NCBI RefSeq assembly: GCF_006716465.1
Contig: NZ_VFPB01000001.1
Coordinates: 1,088,983 to 1,152,982 of the forward strand
DNA: 64,000 bases
DNA from: Pseudoxanthomonas sp. 3HH-4
Lineage (GTDB): Bacteria > Pseudomonadota > Gammaproteobacteria > Xanthomonadales > Xanthomonadaceae
Direction: 5' to 3'
A program made the translations under genes and the position numbers. Of the stretch, positions 56,594 through 64,000 are shown piece after piece (the stretch's first letter is position 1; every line of letters begins with the position of its first letter). The notes under the pieces were generated by a model. That model saw only the letters and a program-made list of their open reading frames with translations. It made no database searches and had not been told where the DNA came from.

Positions 56594-56992
56594 TCAGGCT
56601 GCGGCGTCCTTCAGCTTCTTCAGCGGACGGACCTTGACCTTCACCGAGGCGGGCTTGGCAGCAAACCACTGCTCTTCCTTGGTGAACGGGTTGATGCCCT
56701 TGCGCTTCGGCTTGGCCGGCACGTTGACGGCGCTGATCTTCAGCAGGCCCGGCAGGGTGAAGGAGCCGGCGCCCTTCTTGTTGACGGAAGCGTGCACGGC
56801 GCTTTCCAGCGAGGCCAGCACGGCGCGGACGTCCTTGGCGGCGATGGCGGTCGCTTCGGCGATGTGGGCGACGAGGCCCGACTTGCTCAGCGCTTCCTTG
56901 ATCGGCTTCGGCGCGGCCGGCTTGGCGGCGGCCTTCGGTGCAGCTTTCTTGGCGGCCTTCTTCGGCGCGGCCTTCTTGGTGCTCTTTGCCAT
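56594..56992 (-). CDS. HU-like DNA-binding protein with lysine/alanine/proline-rich N-terminal tail
   Basis: 132 residues from ATG 56992. The first 30 residues (AKSTKKAAPKKAAKKAAPK...) are a histone-H1-like basic tail; residues about 33-132 form an HU/IHF fold: KEALSKSGLVAHIAEATAI, LESAVHASVNKKGAGSFTLPGLLKI, INPFTKEEQWFAAKPASVKVKVRPLKKLKD. The DNA-wrapping arm carries AVNVPAKPKRKGINPFT. This tailed HU type is known from xanthomonads and some other proteobacteria; normal HU (about 90 residues) is probably encoded elsewhere. Codons in the tail are strongly biased to AAG and GCC. Strong terminator downstream. Confidence 0.93.
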   Translation of the reverse strand: MAKSTKKAAPKKAAKKAAPKAAAKPAAPKPIKEALSKSGLVAHIAEATAIAAKDVRAVLASLESAVHASVNKKGAGSFTLPGLLKISAVNVPAKPKRKGINPFTKEEQWFAAKPASVKVKVRPLKKLKDAAA

Positions 56993-57254
56993 GTGTCCTG
57001 TCTCTACTGTCGAGTGGTTGGGTAATCGGGCCGATCGCATCGGCAAGCGAAATGTAGGGCAAAGGAATCGCGCCGCCAAGGGCAGGAAGGCCCCAAAACG
57101 CCTTTTTCTTCGGTTTTTTTCGATTTTCTTTGGTCTGACGCTCGCCGCACGTCGGAAATGGCCGGATATGACGAGCAAACCGGACCGCCTGCGCGCACCG
57201 GAAGCGGCATCCATCGCGTGCCGCCGCGACCGGATGCCGCACCGCAATGCACAC

Positions 57255-59300
57255 TCACTCTTCCTCGTGCCTGGGCCTGTAAGCCTCCACCAGCTTCTGC
57301 TGCACGCTGGGCGGCACGGGCTCGTAGTGGCTGAAATCCAGGCTATAGCGGCCCTGGCCTGCGGTCATCGACTTGAGTTCGGCCGCGTACCCTTCCAGTT
57401 CCGCAAGCGGCACCTGCGCTTTCACCACGATCTCGCCGCGCAGCGCATCCGTGCCGTTGATGCGCGCCCGCTTGCCTGCCAGGCCACCGGTGATGTCGCC
57501 CACCTGTGCTTCCGGCACGGCGACCTCCAGATCGACGACCGGCTCGAGGACCTGTGGCCGCGCCTTGGCGATGGCGTCGAGGAAGGCTTTCTTGCCGGCG
57601 GCCACGAAGGCGACCTCCTTGCTGTCCACCGCGTGGTGCTTGCCGTCGTGGACGATCACGCGGATGTCCTGCAGCGGATAGCCGGCCAGCGCGCCGCTGC
57701 CCAGCACCTGGCGCACGCCTTTCTCCACGGCCGGCAGGAACTGTCCGGGAATGGTGCCGCCCTTGACCTCGTCGACGAACTCGAAGCCGCCGCCGCGCGG
57801 CAAAGGTTCGATGCGCAGGAAGACTTCGCCGAACTGCCCGGCGCCGCCGGTCTGCTTCTTGTGGCGATGGTGGCCTTCGGCTTTCGCGCTGACCGTTTCG
57901 CGGTAGGCGATGCGCGGTGGGCGTGTCTTCACTTCCACGCCGTGGCGTTCCTTCAGGCGTTCCAGCATCACCCGCAGGTGCAGGTCGGACAGGCCGCGGA
58001 TGACGGTCTCGTTCAACTCAGGCTGGTGGTCGACAACGAACGCGGGATCTTCCTCGGCCAGTTTCTGCAGCGCCACCGACAGCTTCTGCTCCTGGCCCTT
58101 GCTGGCGGCCTCGATGGCCAGGCCGAACATCGGCCTGGGGAAATCGATCGGCGCCAGGTGGATGTGGTCCTCGTCGTGGCTGTCGTGCAGCACGGCGTCG
58201 AAGTGCAGATCGTCCACTTTCGCCACTGCGGCGATGTCGCCGGGAATGGCCTGGTCGACTTCCACGTGGTCCTTGCCCTTCAACTTGAACAGGTGCCCGA
58301 CCTTGAACGGCTTCTTGCCGTCGTCGACGAACAACTGGGTGTCCTTCTTCAGTGTGCCCTGGTAGACGCGGAAGACGCCCAGCTTGCCTACGAAGGGGTC
58401 GTTGACGATCTTGAAGACATCGGCGATGACATGAGCGCGCGCATCGGGCACGGCCTCGATGGGTCGCGGGCCGCTGCCGTTGAGCTTCACGAACGGGGGC
58501 GGGTTGGCTTCAGCCGGATTCGGAAACAGGCGCTCGGCCACGTCCAGCAGTTCCCTCACGCCCACGCCGGTGCGCGCGGAGGCGAAGCACACCGGCACCA
58601 GATGTCCTTCGCGCAGGCACTGCTCGAAGGCATCGTGCAGTTCCTCGCCCGACAGTCCGCTTTCGCCCAGGTCCAGGTAGTGCTCCATCACCGTCTCGTT
58701 GATCTCCACCACCTGGTCGATGATCTTCTGGTGCCAGTCGGCGGCGGGCCCGAGGTCGGAGTCGCCCTGGGCCTGGCCGTAACAGTCGATCACCGTCTTG
58801 CCACCATCCGTCGGCAGGTTGAGCGGCAGCAGTTCGGGGCCGAATTCCTCGCGCAACGCCGCCAGCACGCCGGCACAGTCGGCGCCTTCGTGGTCGATCT
58901 TGTTGATGACGATGGCGCGGCAGAGGTTGCGTTCGCGTGCGCGCTCCATCAACCGGCGCGTGCCGTGCGCAATGCCGGTATCGGCATCCACCACGACCAG
59001 TACGGTTTCCACGGCGGAAAATGCCGACAGGGCGGGCCCGCGGAACTCCGGGTAGCCGGGCGTGTCGATCAGGTTGACGTGCATGCCGCCGTGATCGGTG
59101 CTGGCGATGGCGGTGTCGATGGAATGCCCGCGCGCCTTCTCGATCGGGTCATGGTCGGACACGGTGGTGCCGCGCTCGATGGTGCCTGCCACCTGGAGGG
59201 CGCCGCCGGCATGCAGCAGGGCTTCGAACAGTGTTGTTTTGCCGGCGCCGGGGTGGCCCGCCAGGGCCACGTTGCGGATCTGTTGTGTGCTGTACGACAT
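57255..59300 (-). CDS. Elongation factor G paralogue (EF-G-like, FusA2 type)
   Basis: 681 residues with all five EF-G domains. GTPase motifs: P-loop GHPGAGKTT (15-23), DTPGYPEF in place of the usual DTPGHVDF, and NKID. Domain II VFRVYQGTLKKDTQLF, domain IV starting RIAYRETVSAKAEGHHRHKKQTGGAGQFGEVFLRIEP, domain V LRGEIVVKAQVPLAELEGYAAELKSMTAGQG. The AHIDAGKTT motif of true EF-G has become GHPGAGKTT, as in the EF-G-like group of unknown or ribosome-rescue function. The main fusA is not in the window. Monocistronic. Confidence 0.9.
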   Translation of the reverse strand: MSYSTQQIRNVALAGHPGAGKTTLFEALLHAGGALQVAGTIERGTTVSDHDPIEKARGHSIDTAIASTDHGGMHVNLIDTPGYPEFRGPALSAFSAVETVLVVVDADTGIAHGTRRLMERARERNLCRAIVINKIDHEGADCAGVLAALREEFGPELLPLNLPTDGGKTVIDCYGQAQGDSDLGPAADWHQKIIDQVVEINETVMEHYLDLGESGLSGEELHDAFEQCLREGHLVPVCFASARTGVGVRELLDVAERLFPNPAEANPPPFVKLNGSGPRPIEAVPDARAHVIADVFKIVNDPFVGKLGVFRVYQGTLKKDTQLFVDDGKKPFKVGHLFKLKGKDHVEVDQAIPGDIAAVAKVDDLHFDAVLHDSHDEDHIHLAPIDFPRPMFGLAIEAASKGQEQKLSVALQKLAEEDPAFVVDHQPELNETVIRGLSDLHLRVMLERLKERHGVEVKTRPPRIAYRETVSAKAEGHHRHKKQTGGAGQFGEVFLRIEPLPRGGGFEFVDEVKGGTIPGQFLPAVEKGVRQVLGSGALAGYPLQDIRVIVHDGKHHAVDSKEVAFVAAGKKAFLDAIAKARPQVLEPVVDLEVAVPEAQVGDITGGLAGKRARINGTDALRGEIVVKAQVPLAELEGYAAELKSMTAGQGRYSLDFSHYEPVPPSVQQKLVEAYRPRHEEE

Positions 59301-59505
59301 GAGGCCGTTCCTCCCGAGGGTTGGGGTCGAAGGGCCGTCATGGCTGTCCGGGCTGAGCGCATCCCGTGAGCGGTGTCGCTCGGCGGGCGGTCATGGCGGG
59401 CGGTCAGCATCGGCGCGGCTGCCGGAGGGGTCAAGTCGCACTGCGGAACGCGGCGTGAACATTGGCGGGTGTACGCTGCGCGTCCCTTACCCGAGGAGTA
59501 CGAAC

Positions 59506-59940
59506 ATGGCTTTGAAGCGTTATGCGGATGCGGTGTGGAACGGTGACCTGCAGTCCGGCAAAGGCAGCCTGAGCACGCCGCAGAGCGGCCTGTTCGAAGC
59601 GCAGAACTACTCCTTCAAGACACGCTTCGGCGACGAGAAGGGCACCAACCCGGAGGAACTGCTGGCGGTCGCGCATGCGGGCTGCTTCAGCATGGCGTTG
59701 TCTGCGGTGCTGGGAAAGGCGGGCTTCACGCCGGACAAGATCCAGACCCGTGCCGAGGCGACGATGGAGCCGGGCATGGACCCGGGCCCCACCGTCACCG
59801 GCATCAAGCTGACCGTATCGGCCAGCGTGCCGGGCATCAGCGCTGCACAGTTCGAGGAGATCGCCCAGCAGGCGAAAGCGGGCTGCGTGATCTCGCGCGC
59901 GCTGTCGGTGCCGGTGTCGCTGGAGGCCACGCTGCTTTGA
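59506..59940 (+). CDS. OsmC family peroxiredoxin-like protein
   Basis: 144 residues from ATG 59506, GAGG ten bases upstream. Thiol-dependent hydroperoxide reductase: peroxidatic Cys60 in AVAHAGCFSMALS and resolving Cys127 in KAGCVISRAL, with YADAVWNGDLQSGKG at the start, typical of the OsmC subgroup. It detoxifies organic peroxides in the cytosol. The stop overlaps the first possible start of the next gene. Confidence 0.95.
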   Translation: MALKRYADAVWNGDLQSGKGSLSTPQSGLFEAQNYSFKTRFGDEKGTNPEELLAVAHAGCFSMALSAVLGKAGFTPDKIQTRAEATMEPGMDPGPTVTGIKLTVSASVPGISAAQFEEIAQQAKAGCVISRALSVPVSLEATLL

Positions 59941-60632
59941 CGGCCGTGCGTGCCGCGCTGCTGGTGCATGGCGCCGGTGGCGGTGGCTGGGAATGGAACG
60001 TATGGCGGGGCGTGTTCGAGGCCGCGCGCATCCGGGTGGAAGCGCCCGACCTCGAGCCCGTGCGCGACGGACTGGCGGCGACGCGCCTCGAGGACTACCA
60101 GGCCCAGGTCTGCGCTGCGCTCGCAGACCTGCCCCGGCCACGCGTGCTGGTGGGTGCGAGCCTTGGCGGCCTGCTGGCCCTGGGTGCAGCCACGGACGCG
60201 GATGCCGTGGTGCTGGTCAATCCGTTGCCGCCTGCGCCGTGGCACGCCGGACTGCCTGTGCGCGCCTGGCCCCACGTGGTGTCGTGGCGACGCGATGCCC
60301 GGCTTGCCGGCACGCGCAGGGCGTTGCCCGGGACGGACGAGGCCACCGCGCTGTTCGCCTTCCGGCATTGGCGCGACGAATCCGGCGCGGTTCTGCGCGA
60401 GGCGCAGGGCGGCGTCGCACGGGGGCGTCCCGCGTGCCCGACATTGTGCGTGGTGTCGCGATATGACGAAGACGTACCGCCGGAGACGACCCGCGCCATG
60501 GCCGATGCCTGGGGCGCGGAAACATTGCAAACGCTTTCGGATTCGCACGTCGGGCCGCTGCTCGGGCGTGAGGCTGCCGGCATCGCCGCGCAAGCTGTCG
60601 AATGGCTAAACCGGGCATTGCCGGCCGCCTGA
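59937..60632 (+). CDS. Alpha/beta hydrolase
   Basis: 231 residues if TTG 59937 is used (overlapping the osmC-type stop) or 228 from GTG 59946. Oxyanion segment VHGAGGGGWEW, nucleophile Ser75 in VGASLGGLL, acid candidate in YDEDVP and the catalytic His in SDSHVGPLLG. Cytosolic, no signal. The substrate cannot be told. It may be co-expressed with the peroxide-defence gene. Confidence 0.85.
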   Translation: MTAVRAALLVHGAGGGGWEWNVWRGVFEAARIRVEAPDLEPVRDGLAATRLEDYQAQVCAALADLPRPRVLVGASLGGLLALGAATDADAVVLVNPLPPAPWHAGLPVRAWPHVVSWRRDARLAGTRRALPGTDEATALFAFRHWRDESGAVLREAQGGVARGRPACPTLCVVSRYDEDVPPETTRAMADAWGAETLQTLSDSHVGPLLGREAAGIAAQAVEWLNRALPAA

Positions 60633-60702
60633 GTTCAGCCATGTTTCACCCGGCGCCCCCGAGCATGCCGGCACGCCAACCCGGCGTAGGGGAGTACCCG
60701 AC

Positions 60703-61386
60703 ATGAAGCGTCTATCCGCGGCCGTGCTGGCCATCGGCTTGCTGACCACGGGCGTGGCGTCCGCACAATCCTCGCGTTACTACGGTACCGAAGATCGTGA
60801 CGGCGACCAGCCCTATTACGACTATGCCCGCGTAGTCCGGGTGGATCCGGTCATCGACAGCGGGTACCGAAGCACCGGCGGTGGTGAGCGATGCTATTAC
60901 CGCGACGCCGATGACGTGTACGCGCGCGATGTCCGTCGCGACGATGTATACGACAACGGCGACTACCGTGACGTCTATGGACAGGACCGCTACGGCGACG
61001 ACCGTCGCTACCCTGCCGGCGACAACGGCTCGGGCCGCACCGTGGCCACGGTGATCGGCGGCATTGCCGGCGCGGTGCTCGGCAGCAAGGTGGGGGACGG
61101 CAGTGGTCGCTACGTCGGTACCGCCGTCGGTTCGATGGTCGGTGGCATGGCGGGCCGTTCCATCTACGACAGCGCCCAGCGCGATCGTCAGGTGCGGCGC
61201 GGCCGGGTACGGGTCTGCGATCCCGTACCGGTGAGCGACGGGCGCTACGGTGACGATTACTACGGCGACGGACGCGTCAACGGTTACGACGTGACCTACG
61301 AGTACGCCAACCGCACGTACCGGACGCGCACGGACCATCATCCCGGCGACCGCATCCGCATCCGCGTGGATGTCCGCCCCGAATGA
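60703..61386 (+). CDS. Exported glycine-zipper (17-kDa antigen-like) protein, Tyr/Asp/Arg-rich
   Basis: 227 residues, signal peptide (LSAAVLAIGLLTTGVASA, cut near residue 21). Central glycine-zipper 2TM domain (about 114-153, VIGGIAGAVLGSKVG and VGTAVGSMVGGMAG). The flanks are remarkably rich in Asp/Tyr/Arg (RDVRRDDVYDNGDYRDVYGQ), low in complexity and probably disordered. Such proteins sit in the outer membrane or periplasm. AGGGGAGT lies ten bases before the ATG. Confidence 0.87.
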   Translation: MKRLSAAVLAIGLLTTGVASAQSSRYYGTEDRDGDQPYYDYARVVRVDPVIDSGYRSTGGGERCYYRDADDVYARDVRRDDVYDNGDYRDVYGQDRYGDDRRYPAGDNGSGRTVATVIGGIAGAVLGSKVGDGSGRYVGTAVGSMVGGMAGRSIYDSAQRDRQVRRGRVRVCDPVPVSDGRYGDDYYGDGRVNGYDVTYEYANRTYRTRTDHHPGDRIRIRVDVRPE

Positions 61387-61538
61387 GCCTGCAGGCGCGT
61401 CCGCTCAGCGGATGTCTCGCCCGGCAACGCAAATCAGTCGAAAACCGGAGGGGCCGCAAGGCCTCTCTTCCGTATCCGGGTTGCCGCAGTGCGCGCGAGA
61501 CCGCATAGTCCGGCCGGTCACCAAACGGGGAGCGGGGC

Positions 61539-63203
61539 ATGCGGCGTCTGGCATTGGGAATCGGATGTGCCCTGGCGCTGGCAGGTGCCGCGCAGGCGCA
61601 GGTGCGGGTATTGACGGCGACGCGCGTGCATACCTCCGATCCGGACCGCCCTGTTGTTGAGGCGCTGGCATGGGACGCCACGGGCCGCGTCCTGGCGGTG
61701 GGCGATGCCAAGGCGTTGCTCGCGCGGTATCCCGATGCGAAGCGCATCGATGCGACCGGCAAGACCGTCATCCCCGGCCTGATCGACGCGCACGGCCATG
61801 TGATGGGGCTGGGCTATGCGCTGATGCGTGTCGATCTGGTCGATGCGCGCGACAAGGCCGAGGTGATCGTGCGCCTGCGCGCGTACGAGAAACAGCTTCC
61901 ACCCAACGCATGGCTGCTTGGCAGCGGCTGGGACCAGAACGACTGGCCGGAGAAGGCATTCCCGACAGCCGCCGACCTGGATGCGGCCTTCCCCGAGCGT
62001 CCTGTCTGGCTCGAGCGCGTGGATGGCCATGCCGGCTGGGCGAACAGCGCGGCGCTGCGCGCGGCGGCAGCCAAGGCGGTGCGTCCGCTGGAAGGCGACT
62101 GGCAGCCGGACGGTGGGCGCATCGAGCGCATCGAGGGCAAGCCGAGCGGGGTGTTCGTGGATGCCGCGATGTCGCTGGTCCACGCCGTCGTTCCCGCGCC
62201 CGATACCGCCTACCGCCGCCAGGCATTGGAGAAGGCGTTGCAGGCCGCAGTGCGCAATGGCCTGACCGGTGTGCACGATATGGGCGTGTCGCGCGAGGAC
62301 CTGGCGCTGATGGTGCAGTTCGCCGATGAACAACGCCTGCCGCTGCGCATCGACGCGTATGCGGATGGGGACGGTGCCGCGCTTGCAGACCTTTGCGCGC
62401 GCGGTCTGTACGGCCATGCGGGTGGCCGACTGCAGATGCGCGGCGTGAAACTGTATGCCGATGGCGCGCTGGGCAGCCGCGGCGCTGCGTTGCTGGAGGA
62501 CTACAGTGACGACCCCGGCAATCGGGGCCTGCTGGTGACCGAACCCGGCGCGCTGGAAGCCGCGATGCGCAAGGCGCACGGCTGTGGCGTGCAGGTGGCC
62601 ACGCATGCGATCGGTGATCGTGGCAATCGCCTGGTGCTGGATGCCTACCAGCGCGTACTGGGTGGCACGGCGAAGATGGACCATCGCTGGCGCATCGAGC
62701 ATGCGCAGGTCGTTGCGCCGGAGGAGTTCCCGCGCTTCGCCGAGCTTGGCGTGATCGCTTCGATGCAGCCCACGCACGCCACATCCGACATGCCATGGGC
62801 ACAGGACCGTCTGGGTCCGGTACGCATCAAGGGCGCGTATGCGTGGCAGCGCATGCAGGCCAACGGCGTGAAGCTGGCGCTGGGTTCGGATTTTCCGGTG
62901 GAATCGGTCGACCCGCGGCGCGGCCTGCACGCGGCGGTGACGCGGCAGGATGTGCACGATCATCCTGCGGGCGGCTGGAGGGCGGCCGAACGCCTGAGTG
63001 CTGCGGAAGCGCTGCGGGGTTTCACCGCCGATGCCGCCTGGGCCGCGCATGACGAGCGCGACGTCGGGCGGCTCGCGCCGGGATTCCGCGCGGACTTCGT
63101 GGTGCTGGACGAAGATCCGCTCGCGGTGCCGGGTGAGCAGCTGGATGACCTGCATGTGCGTTCGACGTGGGTCGACGGCAAGCCAGTCTACGAAGTGGAG
63201 TAG
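61539..63203 (+). CDS. Exported amidohydrolase (YtcJ-like)
   Basis: 554 residues, signal peptide (LALGIGCALALAGAAQA, cut near residue 20). Amidohydrolase 3 family: His85-x-His87 metal motif in GLIDAHGHV, GVKLYADGALGSRGAA (position of the bridging Lys), HAIGD, HRIEHAQ-type WRIEHAQVV, and Asp in LGSDFPVES. Substrate unknown; periplasmic location is unusual for cyclic-amide hydrolases, but YtcJ-type proteins often carry signals in this family. Monocistronic; followed by a REPIN pair. Confidence 0.92.
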   Translation: MRRLALGIGCALALAGAAQAQVRVLTATRVHTSDPDRPVVEALAWDATGRVLAVGDAKALLARYPDAKRIDATGKTVIPGLIDAHGHVMGLGYALMRVDLVDARDKAEVIVRLRAYEKQLPPNAWLLGSGWDQNDWPEKAFPTAADLDAAFPERPVWLERVDGHAGWANSAALRAAAAKAVRPLEGDWQPDGGRIERIEGKPSGVFVDAAMSLVHAVVPAPDTAYRRQALEKALQAAVRNGLTGVHDMGVSREDLALMVQFADEQRLPLRIDAYADGDGAALADLCARGLYGHAGGRLQMRGVKLYADGALGSRGAALLEDYSDDPGNRGLLVTEPGALEAAMRKAHGCGVQVATHAIGDRGNRLVLDAYQRVLGGTAKMDHRWRIEHAQVVAPEEFPRFAELGVIASMQPTHATSDMPWAQDRLGPVRIKGAYAWQRMQANGVKLALGSDFPVESVDPRRGLHAAVTRQDVHDHPAGGWRAAERLSAAEALRGFTADAAWAAHDERDVGRLAPGFRADFVVLDEDPLAVPGEQLDDLHVRSTWVDGKPVYEVE

Positions 63204-63215
63204 GCCGGCTTTCCT

Positions 63216-63343
63216 GTAGGAGCGACGTCAGTCGCGACCGCACGGCCAGAGTGGTTACAGATGCGCGGGTCGGGCGCGTTACTCCATTCCCGGGATTTCC
63301 TGCATGCCTAAGGCCACGCGGTCGCGACTGACGTCGCTCCTGC
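63216..63343. repeat. REPIN-like pair of inverted palindromic repeats
   Basis: Left arm 63216-63241 (GTAGGAGCGACGTCAGTCGC...) and right arm 63318-63343, reverse complement with one mismatch, 76 bases apart. Third member of the family also seen at 1041-1105 and 43539-43631. It separates two convergent genes. Confidence 0.85.
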
Positions 63344-63357
63344 AGAGGCAGTGATCG

Positions 63358-64000
63358 CTACCAGTCGATGCGACCCGTCACGATGGTGCGCACGTGGCCA
63401 CCGGACCAGACGTCACCGGCCTCATCCACGCGCAATTGCAGGCGGGCGTCGTAGCCGACTTCGCGGCCCTGGCTGACGATGTATTGTCCGTTGCGACCCG
63501 GCAATGCGTCGCATGATGCCAGCCAGGCGGCCAGGGTCGCGTTGGCGGCGCCCGAGGCCGCATCCTCGAACGCGGCGGGCGCGCCGACGAAGGCACGCAC
63601 GGCGAGATCGTAGCCCTGGCCCTGCGCGCGCGCATAGGCGCACACACCCATGCTGTCGGTGGCGGTTGCCAGCGCGCTGATCGCCGTCCAGTCCGGTGCG
63701 GCGGCACGCAGCGCCGCCTCGTCACGGACTTCGGCAAGCCACCAGCGGCGTCCACCATCGATCAAGGCGGGAGGCAACCGGCCCGCAGGCAGGTTCGCGA
63801 TGGCCGCGCGCAGTACCTCGTCGCTGTACGTGTCGCCTGTCTTCACCACGTGGGCACGGGGCGTGCGTACGGCGATGGTGCGGCCGGCAGCATCGTCTTC
63901 GACACGCAACGGCAGCAGGCCGGCCACGCCCTCCTGCACCAGCAGGCCATCGATGGGCGTCGCCAGTCCGGCATCGAGCACGACATGCGCCGTGCCCACG
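63358..64000 (-). CDS. PhzF family protein (5' end cut off by window edge)
   Basis: The last about 214 residues of a diaminopimelate-epimerase-fold PhzF-type isomerase. The family signature is in RAFVGAPAAFEDAASGAANATLAAWL, and the C-terminus is SGGHVRTIVTGRIDW-like. PhzF proteins are usually 260-300 residues, so about 70-90 N-terminal residues, including the catalytic Glu, lie past the right edge. A GTG at 63997-63999 should not be taken as the start. Function beyond the family level is unknown. Confidence 0.88.
   Translation of the reverse strand, partial: VGTAHVVLDAGLATPIDGLLVQEGVAGLLPLRVEDDAAGRTIAVRTPRAHVVKTGDTYSDEVLRAAIANLPAGRLPPALIDGGRRWWLAEVRDEAALRAAAPDWTAISALATATDSMGVCAYARAQGQGYDLAVRAFVGAPAAFEDAASGAANATLAAWLASCDALPGRNGQYIVSQGREVGYDARLQLRVDEAGDVWSGGHVRTIVTGRIDW

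Noticed and set aside
56451..59369. A 972-codon open frame on the plus strand across the HU and EF-G-like genes
   Set aside because: It is antisense to two well-supported genes, has no family signature and biased composition; long antisense frames are expected at this GC content.

Overview
The window is a dense, GC-rich bacterial chromosome segment, almost certainly from the Xanthomonadaceae (Pseudoxanthomonas, Stenotrophomonas, Lysobacter or Xanthomonas relatives). This rests on the gene order kdsD-kdsC-lptC-lptA-lptB-rpoN-hpf-hprK-rapZ-EIIA-HPr-EI-mgtE, on a XanB-type mannose enzyme, on a Rrf2-sufBCDS operon, and on paired palindromes with the core GGAGCGACGT..GTCGCGA typical of this family. 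I see no rRNA, tRNA, CRISPR array, prophage, integron or insertion sequence. The window reads as core genome with one iron-acquisition region. No intergenic gap exceeds about 290 bases.

Layout. 1-11208 (minus): KDO and LPS-transport genes, sigma-54, ribosome hibernation, and a sugar-free regulatory PTS (EI, HPr, one EIIA, HPr kinase, RapZ), ending in mgtE, which runs off the left edge. 11262-14758 (plus): ibaG, an unexplained exported TPR-like protein, murA and an EF-hand membrane protein. 14810-18525 (minus): two tandem DUF3108 proteins, purN, a DUF2238 membrane protein, purM. 18696-21664 (plus): DUF2066 protein, PerM-type permease, hda. 21716-24911: divergent murU-amgK (peptidoglycan recycling) and xanB (GDP-mannose). 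24889-29719: CadC-like regulator, serine hydrolase, GlsB membrane protein, M20 peptidase. 29961-31189: ComEA-like HhH protein and HutD.

31200-42542 (minus) is the iron region and the most interesting part. It has two TonB-dependent siderophore receptors, each preceded by a short membrane-anchored ORF behind a Fur-box-like sequence, a PiuC-type oxygenase, and a set PepSY / DUF2271 / DUF4198 / ApbE / flavodoxin-FNR reductase. ApbE attaches FMN covalently to Thr/Ser in exported proteins. The DUF2271 protein carries a sequence (DGVTGPT) close to that acceptor motif. The set could therefore be a flavin-based electron path that reduces iron in the periplasm; this is an inference from sequence and context.

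42641-48990 (minus): Rrf2 regulator, sufB, sufC, sufD, sufS, then a GNAT enzyme and a small Rieske protein. 49199-52945: small membrane protein, cytochrome c lipoprotein, SET-domain methyltransferase, DUF5916 outer-membrane protein. 53219-59300 (minus): two DUF1439 proteins, Cdd1-like HhH protein, DUF3861, M23 peptidase, DUF533 protein, HU with a lysine/alanine-rich tail, and an EF-G paralogue. 59506-63203 (plus): OsmC, alpha/beta hydrolase, glycine-zipper protein, amidohydrolase. 63358-64000 (minus): a PhzF-family protein cut by the right edge.

Many neighbours overlap by 1-4 bases (ATGA or TGATG), which points to translationally coupled operons. Start codons were chosen from family start positions, Shine-Dalgarno sequences and overlaps; doubtful ones are flagged.
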